Positions 8,010-16,920 are shown, counted from the first letter of the stretch. The stretch: DNA of 38,501 nt from Acidobacteria bacterium UBA2994 (GCA_002346545.1 DEAA01000003.1:1-38501), one strand, 5' to 3'. A program made the numbers and translations. The notes: generated from the sequence alone by a model not told the origin.

Positions 8010-9008
8010 ATGAACGTCCTACGATTACTCGCGATGCGCTTGGCTGGAGGCTTGGCGCTTGTAACTCTCGTCGCCGTTTCGGCGCTTGGACAGTCGACGA
8101 CCGACGTCCCACGGACCCCGTGGGGTGTCCCCGATCTCGGTGGCGTATGGGACTACCGAACGATCACGCCGCTTGAGCGTCCCGAGGAATACGGCGACCG
8201 CGCGTTTCTGACCGACGAGGAGGTTGCCGAGCTCGAGCGCGAGGCAGAAGATCGCGAACGCGTGGCCGACGAGGCGCCTGCCAGGCTGACCGAGGTGGCC
8301 GAGGAGGGCGCTAATTTGGTGTCGGTGGTCGGTTGTTGCAACCGCTTCTGGCTGGACTATGGCACGCAGGCGCAGGCCACCGGACGCACCTCCCTCATCA
8401 TCGATCCACCGAACGGCCGCCTGCCGGCGATGACTCCGGAGGCCGAGGCACGGCCTCCAAGGCGTAGCTCATTCGGTACGCATGCCTTCAACTCGATGGA
8501 GGACTTCAGTCCGTCTGACCGTTGCACGGCGACGCTTGGCGTTCCGATCCGTCCGATTCCCTACAACAACAATATCCAGCTGTTCCAGACCGAAGAGCAC
8601 TTGGTGATGTTTGTGGAGATGATGAAGACTATGCGGATCATCCCGATCAGCGAGCGGCCCCATAGCGCGGTGCGGCAAGATGCTGGTAGCTCCAGTGCCC
8701 ACTGGGAAAACGATGTCCTGGTGGTGGAGACCACCAATTTTGCAGACGGACCGTCGGTTGGTGGCGCGAGCGCAGAGGCGACGTTGATCGAGCGCTTCCG
8801 GCGGGTCAGTTCCGAGATCCTCGAGTACGAATACACCGTTGATGACCCCGCCACCTGGACCGCGCCCTGGTCGGCGCTCCAGACCCTACGGAGCAACCCG
8901 CTGCCCATCTTCGAGTACGCCTGTCACGAGGGTAACTACGGGATGACGAATATGCTCCGTGGTGCTCGGCTCGAAGAGGCGAGGGCGGCGGAGCAAGACG
9001 CACGCTAG
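8010..9008 (+). CDS. Secreted PWG/CHEGN-family protein, intact member
   Basis: This 332-residue product starts at ATG with GAGGAG 5 bases upstream and has a signal peptide ending near SALGQ. The mature N-terminus carries the family mark PRTPWGVPDLGGVWDYRTITPL, split here as PRTPWGVPDL and GGVWDY. Later blocks are SLIIDPPNGRLP, DRCTATLGVPI, PYNNNIQLFQ, MRIIPISERP, NDVLVVETTNF, YEYTVDDP, and the end IFEYACHEGNYGMTNML. The Cys in DRC and in YACHEGN are shared with both other members in this window and could form a disulfide. A charged helix (about 70-100) is specific to this copy. The beta-rich pattern suggests an exported binding or processing domain. I know of no assigned function. It converges on the heme-PQQ gene at 9127-11238. 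Confidence 0.8.
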   Translation: MNVLRLLAMRLAGGLALVTLVAVSALGQSTTDVPRTPWGVPDLGGVWDYRTITPLERPEEYGDRAFLTDEEVAELEREAEDRERVADEAPARLTEVAEEGANLVSVVGCCNRFWLDYGTQAQATGRTSLIIDPPNGRLPAMTPEAEARPPRRSSFGTHAFNSMEDFSPSDRCTATLGVPIRPIPYNNNIQLFQTEEHLVMFVEMMKTMRIIPISERPHSAVRQDAGSSSAHWENDVLVVETTNFADGPSVGGASAEATLIERFRRVSSEILEYEYTVDDPATWTAPWSALQTLRSNPLPIFEYACHEGNYGMTNMLRGARLEEARAAEQDAR

Positions 9009-9126
9009 TCGACAGGTGTCGGAGCCGCCGGCTGCCACGAGCACCACCAGTTCGCAGTTAATCTTCCGGGGATCGGCTGCGTTCGGGGCTCCACCGGGTC
9101 AGTCTAGCAGTCGCGCTGGGACAGCC

Positions 9127-11238
9127 TTATTCCGGTAGTGCGAAGACGAACAGCGCGTTGCCGCCTTCCGGTTGATAGACCTCGGGGTTTAGCGTGGCGG
9201 TCAGGCTGCGGAACACCCCGCCGAGGGCCGCCGGCACCGCGATGAATTGACGCCCGCCCGCTTCGTACGTGATCGGGTAGCCGTGGGCCGAGGCGGCGAG
9301 CCTGGTCTTCCAGAGGACCTCCCCTGTCTCGACGTCGAACGCCTGGTAGTAGCGCGCTCCGTCACCGGCGAACACCAGGCCGCCGCTGGTGGTCAGCGCT
9401 GAAGTAAGGAAGGGCGTGCGCTGCTCGTGGCTCCAGAGTTCTTCCATGGTGCGCACGTCGTAAGCGGCCAGCTTGCCGACGTTGCCGTTGCTGCCCGGCA
9501 TCTCCAGCAGCTCGTAGCGGCCGGCCGTGCCGCCGCCACCCTCCACGAACTCCACCTCGCGCCCCGTCAGGTACATACAGGCCTGGTGCAGCGGGATCAC
9601 CAGGGTGCCGGTGTCGGGGTCGTAGGCAGACGCCTGCCAGTTGTGCCCGCCGAGCAGACTTGGACAGGTGAACACCCGTTCGCCCACGGCGATGTCCTGC
9701 AGGTCGTCGCGGTAGGTAAGCTCGCCCGTCGTCCGGTCGATCGTCTGGAAGACGTCCTGGTAGACGGTCTCACGCAGCGCCAGGAATTCGCCGGTGCGTC
9801 GGTCGAGCTTCCAGAGAATGCCGTCCTTCCCGATGGTGAAGAGCCACTGTTCGCCGTCAGCGTCCACCAGCACTCGCTCGTAGACGATGTCGAGGTCGAG
9901 GGTCTCTCCCGGCGCATGCTGGAAATACCACCGCACCTGTCCGGTGGCGGGGTCAAGGGCGAGCGTCGAGTTGGTGTAGAGTGCGTCCTGCCGCGTGGTC
10001 ATGCCCCGGCTGGCCGCTACCCACGGCTTGGCTTGGGCCGTGCCGATGTAGAAGAGCCCCAGGTCGGCATCGAAGCTGCCAGGAATCCAGGCGTCGCCCC
10101 CGGCGCGCAGATAGGGCGGGGTGTCGCCCCACGACGCGTCGTTTGGGTCGCCCGGGAGCGCCACGGTGGAAGTGCGCCACAGCTCGGCGCCGGTGTCGGC
10201 ATCATGCCCGGTGATGAAGCAGGTCTGCTCGGTGAACCGTTCGCAGCCGTTGGTTCCGGTGATGACCACGCCGTTGGCCACCACCGGTCCGGCGTTCTGT
10301 CTGAACCCGGCGGCATAGTCGGTTTTGACCGTGCGCCACACTTCTGCGCCGGTTTTGGCATCGAGCGCCACCACGGCCGCATCGGCGGTGGCGAGAAACA
10401 GCTTGTCGTCGTAGAGCGCGAGGGTGCGGGACAGTCCGCCCCGTACGTCGTCCGGCAACGGCGCCCGATAAACCCAGATGACGTCGCCGGTGGCTGCGTT
10501 GATCGCCTGCACAACGTTTCCCGGGTTGGCCAGGAACATCACCCCGTCGTGGACCAGCGGCGTGGTCTGGTGATTGCCGGAGCGGACTGAGATGGACCAA
10601 GCCAGCTGCAGGTCGCCGACGTTTTCGCGTGTGATCTCGTCGAGCGGACTGTAGCCGTGCGCGTTGCGCGTTCGACGCCAGCTCAGCCAGTCTTCCGGTG
10701 GAGGATCGGCCAGCAGCGCGTCGGTCACCGGCGTTAGCTCGAACGGTACTTCCTGGTTCACGAACCGGGTCGACCGACGGAACACCCGCTCACCCGCCCT
10801 TTCGGCGCTTCGCGCCTCGGCGATGTCGGCCGCGTCGCCGATGGTCACGCCGGCGTCCACGGTGAGGGTCGTCTCGCCCGGTGCCGCGCCGTTCGATTCC
10901 AGCAGATACGCCACCAGATCGATGTAGGCCTGGTCGCTGAGCGTGCCGGCCTGGCCAGGCGGCATCTCGTCCTTCAAATACCTCAAGAGCTCGTCGGTCG
11001 TTTGCCCCGCCCAGCCGTCGAGAAAGTCGACGCCAGAGAGCGCGGGTGCGTGGACCAGTCCCTCGAGTCTGACCCCGTGGCATTCCTCGCACTGGAGGCC
11101 GTAGACTGACCACCCGTTGCCGGCCTGTTCGGCGGTGAAGGCACCGTCGGCCTGAGGCTGCTGCGCGGCGACGGTTGTGCCCGCAAGCGTGACGCTGGTC
11201 GCCACGGTCATGATGCGAAGGAACGAGCGGTGCGACAT
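9127..11238 (-). CDS. Secreted quinohemoprotein: heme c domain fused to PQQ beta-propeller
   Basis: This 703-residue protein combines a signal peptide (about 1-26), a cytochrome c domain (about 35-125) with CEECH at 50-54 and a probable axial Met in DEMPPGQAG, and a PQQ-type propeller from about residue 160 to the end. Propeller blocks include [37 protein letters not shown] and [12 protein letters not shown]. Putting the heme before the propeller is the reverse of ethanol-type quinohemoproteins, where the cytochrome is C-terminal. Electrons from PQQ could pass straight to the built-in heme. The start at 11238 is chosen because GGAGG lies 8 bases upstream and the signal peptide begins there; the open frame extends further without need. 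Its propeller is paralogous to 3-1766. Confidence 0.9.
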   Translation of the reverse strand: MSHRSFLRIMTVATSVTLAGTTVAAQQPQADGAFTAEQAGNGWSVYGLQCEECHGVRLEGLVHAPALSGVDFLDGWAGQTTDELLRYLKDEMPPGQAGTLSDQAYIDLVAYLLESNGAAPGETTLTVDAGVTIGDAADIAEARSAERAGERVFRRSTRFVNQEVPFELTPVTDALLADPPPEDWLSWRRTRNAHGYSPLDEITRENVGDLQLAWSISVRSGNHQTTPLVHDGVMFLANPGNVVQAINAATGDVIWVYRAPLPDDVRGGLSRTLALYDDKLFLATADAAVVALDAKTGAEVWRTVKTDYAAGFRQNAGPVVANGVVITGTNGCERFTEQTCFITGHDADTGAELWRTSTVALPGDPNDASWGDTPPYLRAGGDAWIPGSFDADLGLFYIGTAQAKPWVAASRGMTTRQDALYTNSTLALDPATGQVRWYFQHAPGETLDLDIVYERVLVDADGEQWLFTIGKDGILWKLDRRTGEFLALRETVYQDVFQTIDRTTGELTYRDDLQDIAVGERVFTCPSLLGGHNWQASAYDPDTGTLVIPLHQACMYLTGREVEFVEGGGGTAGRYELLEMPGSNGNVGKLAAYDVRTMEELWSHEQRTPFLTSALTTSGGLVFAGDGARYYQAFDVETGEVLWKTRLAASAHGYPITYEAGGRQFIAVPAALGGVFRSLTATLNPEVYQPEGGNALFVFALPE

Positions 11239-11614
11239 GACGTCTACCTCCGGGAGCGAACGGGGGCCGAGGTGGTATGTGGTGCGTGTGGTCCTTATAC
11301 CACCACTTGGCAGACCCTGTGTCCGGCGCACCAGGTGTGGCGCACGCAGTGCTCTTGAAGGGCCCGTTTAGGAGGTTGTCCAGGTCACCGGGAAGGCGAG
11401 CAGTGCTTCGCGATTGATTGGCGGGAGTCCCTGCAGCCTGGTCTGCCCCAGCGGGGTATTTGATGGTCAACTAGTGACATTCTGGTCTCCGCAAGCTTGC
11501 CGTTGCTGGCTCGACGGGGCAGGGGACTCGGTGACAGCCGCCGTGCACGGGGTGACAGTGCTGCCGGTCGTGTGCTCCGCATATGATCAGCAGCAGTCTC
11601 GAAGGAGACATGAC
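11239..11614. other. Divergent promoter region between two PQQ dehydrogenase genes
   Basis: This 376-base region separates the leftward heme-PQQ gene from the rightward PQQ gene and holds no convincing gene. Leftward, GGAGG precedes the start at 11238, and TATAAG (plus-strand complement at 11294-11299) is a possible -10 about 56 bases before it, inside a GTGGT/ACCAC repeat. Rightward, TATGAT (11582-11587) and AAGGAGA (11602-11608) precede the start at 11615. A repeated GGTGACAG occurs at 11530-11537 and 11551-11558. Promoter calls are weak. Confidence 0.4.
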
Positions 11615-13567
11615 ATGTGCACAACTCGGTTTGCCTGCGGGACCGTTCTATTCCTGGTACTGGTGGTGGCGTTTGCCACTCTCAGCACCCAAGGCGCCCA
11701 GGCGCAGGTGCCTGACCGCGAATGGCACGCCATCGGTCGAGACGGCGCCAATTCAAAGTACTCGCCCCTCCACCAGATCACGGCTGACAACTTTACCGAA
11801 CTAGAGATTGCGTGGACGTGGGACTCGATCTCGCGCGCCGTAACCGCCGAACGGGAAGAATTACGTCCGTCCCCGTTGATGGCTACGCCGCTGATGGCCA
11901 ACGGCCTCGTGTATCTCACCAGCGAGTTCGGGCAGGCCGTGGCCCTTGACGCCCGAACCGGCGAACTCGTGTGGTCGTATGATGCCCGCGCGTACGACCT
12001 AGTGGACCGTCCCATCAACATGGGTTGGCGGCACCGCGGGCTGACCTACTGGCAGGACGATGCAAGCGACGACGCCCGCGTCTTCCTAGCCAACCACGAC
12101 CTGCGGTTGGTGGCGCTCGACGCGCGCACTGGTGCCGTCTATCCCGACTTCGGTGAGAACGGTCTCGTTGATCTCACACAGGGCCTCGGACGCGACGTGG
12201 ACGCCGCCAGGATGACCTACTCGTTCCCCGTGGCGATAGCCGGTGACACCATCATCGTTGGCAGCATTATGCAGGACGGCGCCATCCAGGTGCTGGAGGC
12301 ACCGCCCGGACACGTGCGCGCCTATGATGCGCGGACCGGCGACTTGAAGTGGGTGTTCCGTACCGTCCCGCAGGGCGACGATTTCGGCGTCGATAGTTGG
12401 GGCAACGAGTCGTGGCGCTATAGCGGTCACAGCAACGTCTGGTCCTACATGGCGGTGGATGAAGAACTGGGTTACGTCTATCTGCCCACTGGCACCCCGT
12501 CGAACGACTGGTACGGCGGCATGCGGCCCGGCGACAACCTGTTTGCCGAGAGTGTCATCGCGGTGGACGTCGAGACCGGCCAGCGCGTGTGGCACTTCCA
12601 GGCGATTCATCACGGCATCTGGGACTGGGATTTTCCGACCGGGCCCAACCTACTGGACGTGACCGTGGACGGTCGGCCCATGAAGATCTTGGCCCAGGTG
12701 AGCAAGCAGGCGTTCACCTATGTGTTCGACCGGGTCACCGGCGAGCCGGTGTGGCCGATCGAAGAGCGACCCGTGCCGGTGGGCGATGTGGAGGGGGAGT
12801 GGTATTCGCCGACCCAGCCATTCCCAACTAAACCGGCGCCGTTCGATCGGCAGGGAATCGCGCTCGATGACATCATCGACTTCACCTCGGAGATTCGGGC
12901 CGAGACGCTCGAGATCATCGATGGTCGAGCACGCCTCGGGCCGTTGTTTTCCACGCCAGTGGTGCGGGGCTCTGGCTTACCCTTCATTCAGGTGCCTGGG
13001 CCGGGTGGGGGCGCCAACTGGCAGGGGGCGGCTGTCGATCCCCAGACCGGACGACTCTTTGTGTCGTCATCCACCATGGGATTCCTGGCCGTTCTGGTCG
13101 AGCGAGACGTTGTCGGCTACTTCACCGACCCCTGGCCGGTGCGCCTGACTGGGCCCCAGGGGTTGCCGCTCTTCAAGCCGCCCTACAAGCGGGTGACCGC
13201 CATCGACCTAAACACCGGCGACCACGCCTGGCAGGTGCCGCACGGTGACGGACCCAGAAATCATCCCCGCCTGGCCCACCTAAACCTCGGTCCCCTCGGT
13301 GGCGGTGGCGGCATCAGCTCCGGTCCGTTGGTCACGCCGACCCTGCTCATCATGAACCACGGCGGCCGAGACTACGGTGACATCAACTCCGGCCTGCGCA
13401 CTGTCAGCGCCTACGATAAGGCCACGGGCGTGCACCTCGGATCGGTCGACCTGCCGGTGATGCCGGCAGGTAACCCCGTCACCTACGAGTACGAAGGAAG
13501 GCAGTATCTGGTGATTGCGGGTGGGACCGGCGACGACGCGCAGTTGATGGCGCTGACCCTACCCTAG
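11615..13567 (+). CDS. Secreted PQQ-dependent dehydrogenase, glucose-dehydrogenase-like
   Basis: This 650-residue protein is a close paralogue of the one at 4413-6443. A signal peptide (MCTTRFACGTVLFLVLVVAF and following) is followed by WHAIGRDGANSKYSPLHQI, PPGHVRAYDARTGDLKWVF, HHGIWDWDFPTGPNL, FDRVTGEPVWPIEERPVPVG, PTQPFPTKPAPFDRQG and YEYEGRQYLVIAGG. It lacks membrane helices and heme motifs, so it should be soluble in the periplasm and pass electrons to separate carriers. ATG 11615 is chosen over longer in-frame starts from 11414 because AAGGAGA lies 6 bases upstream and the signal peptide begins there. It is divergent from the heme-PQQ gene, so the two may share control. The substrate is not evident. 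Confidence 0.9.
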   Translation: MCTTRFACGTVLFLVLVVAFATLSTQGAQAQVPDREWHAIGRDGANSKYSPLHQITADNFTELEIAWTWDSISRAVTAEREELRPSPLMATPLMANGLVYLTSEFGQAVALDARTGELVWSYDARAYDLVDRPINMGWRHRGLTYWQDDASDDARVFLANHDLRLVALDARTGAVYPDFGENGLVDLTQGLGRDVDAARMTYSFPVAIAGDTIIVGSIMQDGAIQVLEAPPGHVRAYDARTGDLKWVFRTVPQGDDFGVDSWGNESWRYSGHSNVWSYMAVDEELGYVYLPTGTPSNDWYGGMRPGDNLFAESVIAVDVETGQRVWHFQAIHHGIWDWDFPTGPNLLDVTVDGRPMKILAQVSKQAFTYVFDRVTGEPVWPIEERPVPVGDVEGEWYSPTQPFPTKPAPFDRQGIALDDIIDFTSEIRAETLEIIDGRARLGPLFSTPVVRGSGLPFIQVPGPGGGANWQGAAVDPQTGRLFVSSSTMGFLAVLVERDVVGYFTDPWPVRLTGPQGLPLFKPPYKRVTAIDLNTGDHAWQVPHGDGPRNHPRLAHLNLGPLGGGGGISSGPLVTPTLLIMNHGGRDYGDINSGLRTVSAYDKATGVHLGSVDLPVMPAGNPVTYEYEGRQYLVIAGGTGDDAQLMALTLP

Positions 13568-13602
13568 CTGGTCCGGGCGTCTCGGTTGGCCCTCTAACTG
13601 CC

Positions 13603-13812
13603 GCCCACTCCCGTTTGCTCCGCTCCATGAGTCGCCGTGGGAACTGTCTCGACAACGCCGAGATCGAGAGCGGGTTCTCCACGGTGAGGCAGGAACTCGG
13701 CACCAGACGCCATGTCTTTCACGGGATTGTGGATGTAGGTCAGCACGTTCAACATGCCGACGCTGGTTCGGTACGGAGCATGAACCAAGACCACCCGCTC
13801 GCTGGCTACTGA
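13603..13812 (+). mobile_element. Degenerate IS3-family transposase C-terminal remnant
   Basis: One frame reads AHSRLLRSMSRRGNCLDNAE then IESGFSTVRQELG, matching the conserved DDE-type motif of IS3 OrfB (SMSRRGNCxDNAxxESFFxTLKxEL), including the region of the catalytic Glu. The following IVDVGQHVQHADAGSV is a faint match to the usual YIDVFYNxxRRHSALGxxSP tail. No start codon, no upstream catalytic core and no terminal repeats were found, and it ends at TGA 13810-13812 beside the PIG-L gene. It is an old fragment, probably of an element that once inserted between the PQQ and PIG-L genes. Confidence 0.65.
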
Positions 13813-14711
13813 ACCTGCAGGCGCCGGAACAGCTCCTGCACCTCCCCGGTCGAGCTTGCGCCGTTCAGGTCGAACGACCAGTAGCACTCTTCCTTCAGCT
13901 GGCTCATCCTGAGCTGCATCACGCCCTGTGACTTGTGTTCGGCGATGACCCAGTTGCCGATAATCTCGAAGTTCAGCCGGTCGTTGAAACCGAGCGTCTG
14001 GGTGCGGTCGAAGCGGGCTACCGGTCCGCCTGACGCCGTGGTGAGCGGATAGCCGTCGAGACCGCTGAATTCGAACGCCTGGTCGCCTAGCGCGCAGGCG
14101 AATCCACCCAGCACCACTGGCCGGCCTGACGCCGGCAGCTGTTCCGCTGCCTGCAGCGCCAGTATGGTTGCCCCCTTGTGGTGGCCGTGGGTCTCGGTGA
14201 ACGGGACGGCGCTGATGATCAGGTCGTAGCCGCCATCTCGGAGGATGCCAGCCAGCCGCTGTCGAACCCAGTCAGCGTCCCAGATGTCGGCCAGCACTGG
14301 TGCCACATCGGTGGTGAACGCGTTGTCCAACTGGTCGAAGAAAAAGTACTTGCTGATGCCTACGATGTCCCCGCCAGCCATTAGTTCCCGCTTTCTGATC
14401 GCCGGCAGATGTTGGCGTGCGACCTCCTCGTTGGTCAGTTCGACGCCGTAGATCTCCTCGGCGAACGTTGAGTAGCGGTAGCCGCCGCTTCCGTCGGTCA
14501 CCAGTGCCAGGTCGACCGTGCCGTCGAGTTGGTGCGTTAGCTGGTAGAGCACGCCGCTGAATGCCGCGTCGTCATCGGGATGGGCGATGACCACCAGGGT
14601 CTTAGGACTGTCCGGTATCCGTCCTTGAGCCGAGGCCTCGGTGGGAAACAGCGATCCCGCGAGTTGGGCGATGGCGAGGACTGAGACGGTGTGGCGGACG
14701 CACAGCGGCAT
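13806..14711 (-). CDS. Secreted PIG-L/LmbE-family deacetylase
   Basis: This 301-residue protein has a signal peptide (about 1-29, ending EASAQG) and a Rossmann-like PIG-L domain. The zinc and catalytic motif AHPDDDA is at 43-49, where most members have AHPDDE, and a second zinc ligand lies in THGHHKG at 174-180. The family removes N-acetyl groups from amino sugars such as GlcNAc conjugates, using a divalent metal. Export suggests that it acts on periplasmic or outside glycans rather than in mycothiol or GPI-like synthesis. A C-terminal 70 residues (SQLKEECYWSFDLNG...) is outside the core. It sits downstream of the PWG-family gene at 14780-15724 on the same strand with 68 bases between. The deacetylase fold is secure; the substrate is unknown. 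Confidence 0.88.
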   Translation of the reverse strand: MPLCVRHTVSVLAIAQLAGSLFPTEASAQGRIPDSPKTLVVIAHPDDDAAFSGVLYQLTHQLDGTVDLALVTDGSGGYRYSTFAEEIYGVELTNEEVARQHLPAIRKRELMAGGDIVGISKYFFFDQLDNAFTTDVAPVLADIWDADWVRQRLAGILRDGGYDLIISAVPFTETHGHHKGATILALQAAEQLPASGRPVVLGGFACALGDQAFEFSGLDGYPLTTASGGPVARFDRTQTLGFNDRLNFEIIGNWVIAEHKSQGVMQLRMSQLKEECYWSFDLNGASSTGEVQELFRRLQVQ

Positions 14712-14779
14712 GCGTGCAGTCTGTCACCCACGGTGGTGGAACGTCGAGGGGGAACAGCGGTGGCCTCGAGGTCACGCAG

Positions 14780-15724
14780 CTAGCGTCCGGCCCGCTCCTC
14801 GGCACGTGCTCCGCCCAGCATACTGGTCATGGCGTAGTTGTTCCCCTCGTGGCAGGCGTACTCATACATCGCGTAGTTGTCGTTCCGGGATAGCCCAATT
14901 CCGACCTTCCAGGACGTTACCCAGGTCTCTGGATCGCTGATGGTCGCCTCGTAGTCAAGCGTGTTCTGATCGGTCAGCGTAAACATCTCGACCACCTTTA
15001 GGTGCTCTGTGTGCGCGTGGCCCCGGATGGCGCTCTTGTTGGTGAAGTTGGCCGTTTCTACCAAAAGGGTGTTTCCGTCGAAGTAACCGCGTGATCGTCC
15101 CATCCATTGGCTGATGTCGGACGACGAGAGTGGTCCGTCAGTCAGCGGGATCACGCGAACGTCGTGAATCATCTCGTAGCGCAGGATGACGTAACCAGGA
15201 ATTTGCAGAATTTGATAGGCGTTGTTGTAGAGCGACGGGAACGTTGACGCTGGGATACCGCGCGTGATGCAGCGGACCCACGGATCCAGGTAGGTGTAGT
15301 TATCGAACCCCCGTCGACAGATCTCATCAATTCGGTCGCTGCCCGCGTCGGTGAGGGCGGGGACCCGCCCGTTCTCCGGGTCAGAAATCAGGCTCGGCCG
15401 CACGTTACCGACATCGAGAGAGGTCTCGAACCAATGCTCCGGCGGTCCGATGCCCGCGCCACCTTCGAGTTTCGGAATCGGCTCGTCTGATGGGAAGCAC
15501 GTGCCGGTACCGATAAGCAGCCGTGACGCCCGTTCGCCTGGCGGGGGAGGGGTTTCCAGGCTAAACCCCTCGCCGAGGTCGAAATTGGTCCAGATACCGC
15601 GCAAGTCGGGGTCGCCCCACGGGGTGGTTGATTGAGCGCTTGCAGCCCCGGCCAGGAAAATGAGCGCAAGAAAACAGCCCACTGTTGGTCGGAATGACGC
15701 CATAGGAGTGTTTATTCGTCGCAT
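14780..15724 (-). CDS. Secreted PWG/CHEGN-family protein, third member
   Basis: This 314-residue protein has a signal peptide ending AGAASAQ. Family blocks are TTPWGDPDLRGIWTNF, SLISDPENGRVP, VRCITRGIPAS, LYNNAYQILQ, VRVIPLTDGPL, DGNTLLVETANF, YEATISDPETW and the end YEYACHEGNNYAMTSMLGGAR. It is the most divergent of the three: the segment between the PWG motif and SLISDP contains FPSDEPIPKLEG instead of the acidic helix of the 8010 copy. Both Cys shared by the family are kept. ATG 15724 is preferred to ATG 15742 because GAGGGAG lies upstream and the signal peptide fits better. A 97-bp inverted repeat lies in its leader at 15821-15917. Function is unknown; export is well supported. Confidence 0.8.
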   Translation of the reverse strand: MRRINTPMASFRPTVGCFLALIFLAGAASAQSTTPWGDPDLRGIWTNFDLGEGFSLETPPPPGERASRLLIGTGTCFPSDEPIPKLEGGAGIGPPEHWFETSLDVGNVRPSLISDPENGRVPALTDAGSDRIDEICRRGFDNYTYLDPWVRCITRGIPASTFPSLYNNAYQILQIPGYVILRYEMIHDVRVIPLTDGPLSSSDISQWMGRSRGYFDGNTLLVETANFTNKSAIRGHAHTEHLKVVEMFTLTDQNTLDYEATISDPETWVTSWKVGIGLSRNDNYAMYEYACHEGNNYAMTSMLGGARAEERAGR

Positions 15725-15820
15725 GATCCGCTGCTCCCTCATTATCTAGCCGAGTTCGGCCTAGTTGATACCGTCGTCCCTAGGAACCTGCCTAATCTAT
15801 TCGGACCAGCGATTACTAGA

Positions 15821-15917
15821 GAACGGCGCTGAACGTGTGAGATAGGCCGAGACGGTGAAGAAATAGAGCATTCTAGACCGAGGAGTAATGCAGGTCACAC
15901 GTGATTTAGCGCCGTTC
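15821..15917. repeat. 97-bp imperfect palindrome, MITE-like or leader structure
   Basis: The outer arms GAACGGCGCT (15821-15830) and AGCGCCGTTC (15908-15917) are perfect complements. Inside them ACGTGTGA (15833-15840) pairs with TCACACGT (15895-15902), and further in GCATT (15868-15872) pairs with AATGC (15887-15891). The element lies between the end of the gene at 15947 and the start of 15724, both leftward, so it would be folded in RNA reading through. It codes for nothing visible. It could be a miniature inverted-repeat element, a REP-type unit or a leader hairpin. Confidence 0.65.
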
Positions 15918-15946
15918 GAATGCAGCGGGATTTTCACCGCGGTCTG

Positions 15947-16825
15947 CTAGGGCGTGACGGTGACTTTCAGGTAGCCGTTCGTCCAGCAGCACTGGTTGCC
16001 GGACGAGCTGTCGACCCGGCCGAAGTTGTCGCCGCGTACCCGGAGGACATACTGGCCAGGCTGGTCGAAGGTTGCTTCGGTGGCGCCCATTCCCTGGGTG
16101 TCCTCAAGCGACACTGAGTATTCGCTGAAGATGACGTCGCCAGGACCGGTGTGCTTGAACCAGCTCAGCCGCATCGCCGTGGCGTTGCTCCGTCGTCTGA
16201 CCGGGAGCAGTTCTTCGTCGCGCACGCTGTCATCGTTGAGCCAGACCGAGAGCGGCAGTGGCGTGCCCACTGAGGCTGTCATCGGCTCGCCCTCCACCCC
16301 TGAGGGGCCCCGGCCGGTCGGGCCGTCGGCGCTGAAGCTGAGCAGCGGCGGTTGTGACCCCATGGCCATCGGCCAGCGCAGCTGGTAGGCGCCGGTCTGT
16401 GCGCTGCCGGGCACGCTGAAAGTCTGTTCCTGGTTGACCAGGGTCCAGACCACCTCGCCACTGAATCCTGGGGGGATCGTCACGGTAAACACGCCGCGCT
16501 CCCGACCCCGACGTCTACGTGGACGGTCGCTACCATGTCCGGCCGGTGGGAACGAGGTCGGTTGGCCGCCGTCGAACTCGGCCGGCTCGATGAAGTTTGC
16601 AGCGCCGTGGGGAATTTCTACGACTTCGTTCAGGTTCAAATTGGAGTAGCCGAACGAAAGGGTCACCGTACCGTCGTCGTTCCGATACCAACCGTCGAAG
16701 AACGGGGCCACTCGCAATCCGTTGGGTGGTAGGGGAGTCAGCGGTCGCTGCCGTTGGGCTCCTAACGGGAGAGCGCTGATCAGCAGCACGGTTGCGACGC
16801 CGCCCACAAGCCATCGTCTAGGCAC
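15947..16825 (-). CDS. Secreted beta-rich protein of unknown function
   Basis: This 292-residue product has a signal peptide (MPRRWLVGGVATVLLISALPLGAQ). I chose GTG 16825 because GGAGG lies 8 bases before it; ATG 16840 in the same frame has no ribosome site. The mature protein starts RPLTPLPPNGLRVAPFFDGW and continues with YRNDDGTVTLSFGYSNLN, IPPGFSGEVVWTLVNQEQTF, a middle segment about PLPLSVWLNDDS, and an Ig-like C-terminal region with FKHTGPGDVIFS and FDQPGQYVLRVRGDNFG. An NQCCWTNGYLKVTVTP end carries a Cys pair. The pattern suggests two beta-sandwich domains outside the cytoplasm. I do not recognise a named family. It lies beyond the terminator of the heme-copper operon and upstream of the third PWG gene. 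Confidence 0.7.
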   Translation of the reverse strand: MPRRWLVGGVATVLLISALPLGAQRQRPLTPLPPNGLRVAPFFDGWYRNDDGTVTLSFGYSNLNLNEVVEIPHGAANFIEPAEFDGGQPTSFPPAGHGSDRPRRRRGRERGVFTVTIPPGFSGEVVWTLVNQEQTFSVPGSAQTGAYQLRWPMAMGSQPPLLSFSADGPTGRGPSGVEGEPMTASVGTPLPLSVWLNDDSVRDEELLPVRRRSNATAMRLSWFKHTGPGDVIFSEYSVSLEDTQGMGATEATFDQPGQYVLRVRGDNFGRVDSSSGNQCCWTNGYLKVTVTP

Positions 16826-16863
16826 TGGCGTTTCCTCCATCAAGACGCGTCCGAAACGCGAAA

Positions 16864-16887
16864 GAGCCCCTCGATATCGAGAGGCTC
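16864..16887 (-). terminator. Intrinsic terminator of the heme-copper operon
   Basis: On the minus strand, a 12-bp stem with a single mismatch (GAGCC-CTCGAT on one side, ATCGAG-GGCTC on the other) is followed at once by CTTTCGCGTTT. It begins about 33 bases past the stop codon at 16921, as expected for Rho-independent termination of the leftward operon 20752-16921. The U-tract is interrupted, so efficiency may be partial. Confidence 0.6.
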
Positions 16888-16920
16888 CCTCGCGCCGGCA
16901 ATCCGTCAAAGCTTGTCCGG

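Noticed and set aside
9427..10590. 387-codon plus-strand open frame inside the heme-PQQ gene
   Set aside because: The minus-strand product has a complete heme motif and propeller repeats; this is its shadow.
13594..13887. 97-codon minus-strand frame over the IS3 remnant
   Set aside because: The IS3 signature SMSRRGNCLDNA is on the plus strand; the minus frame is its shadow plus the out-of-frame PIG-L end.
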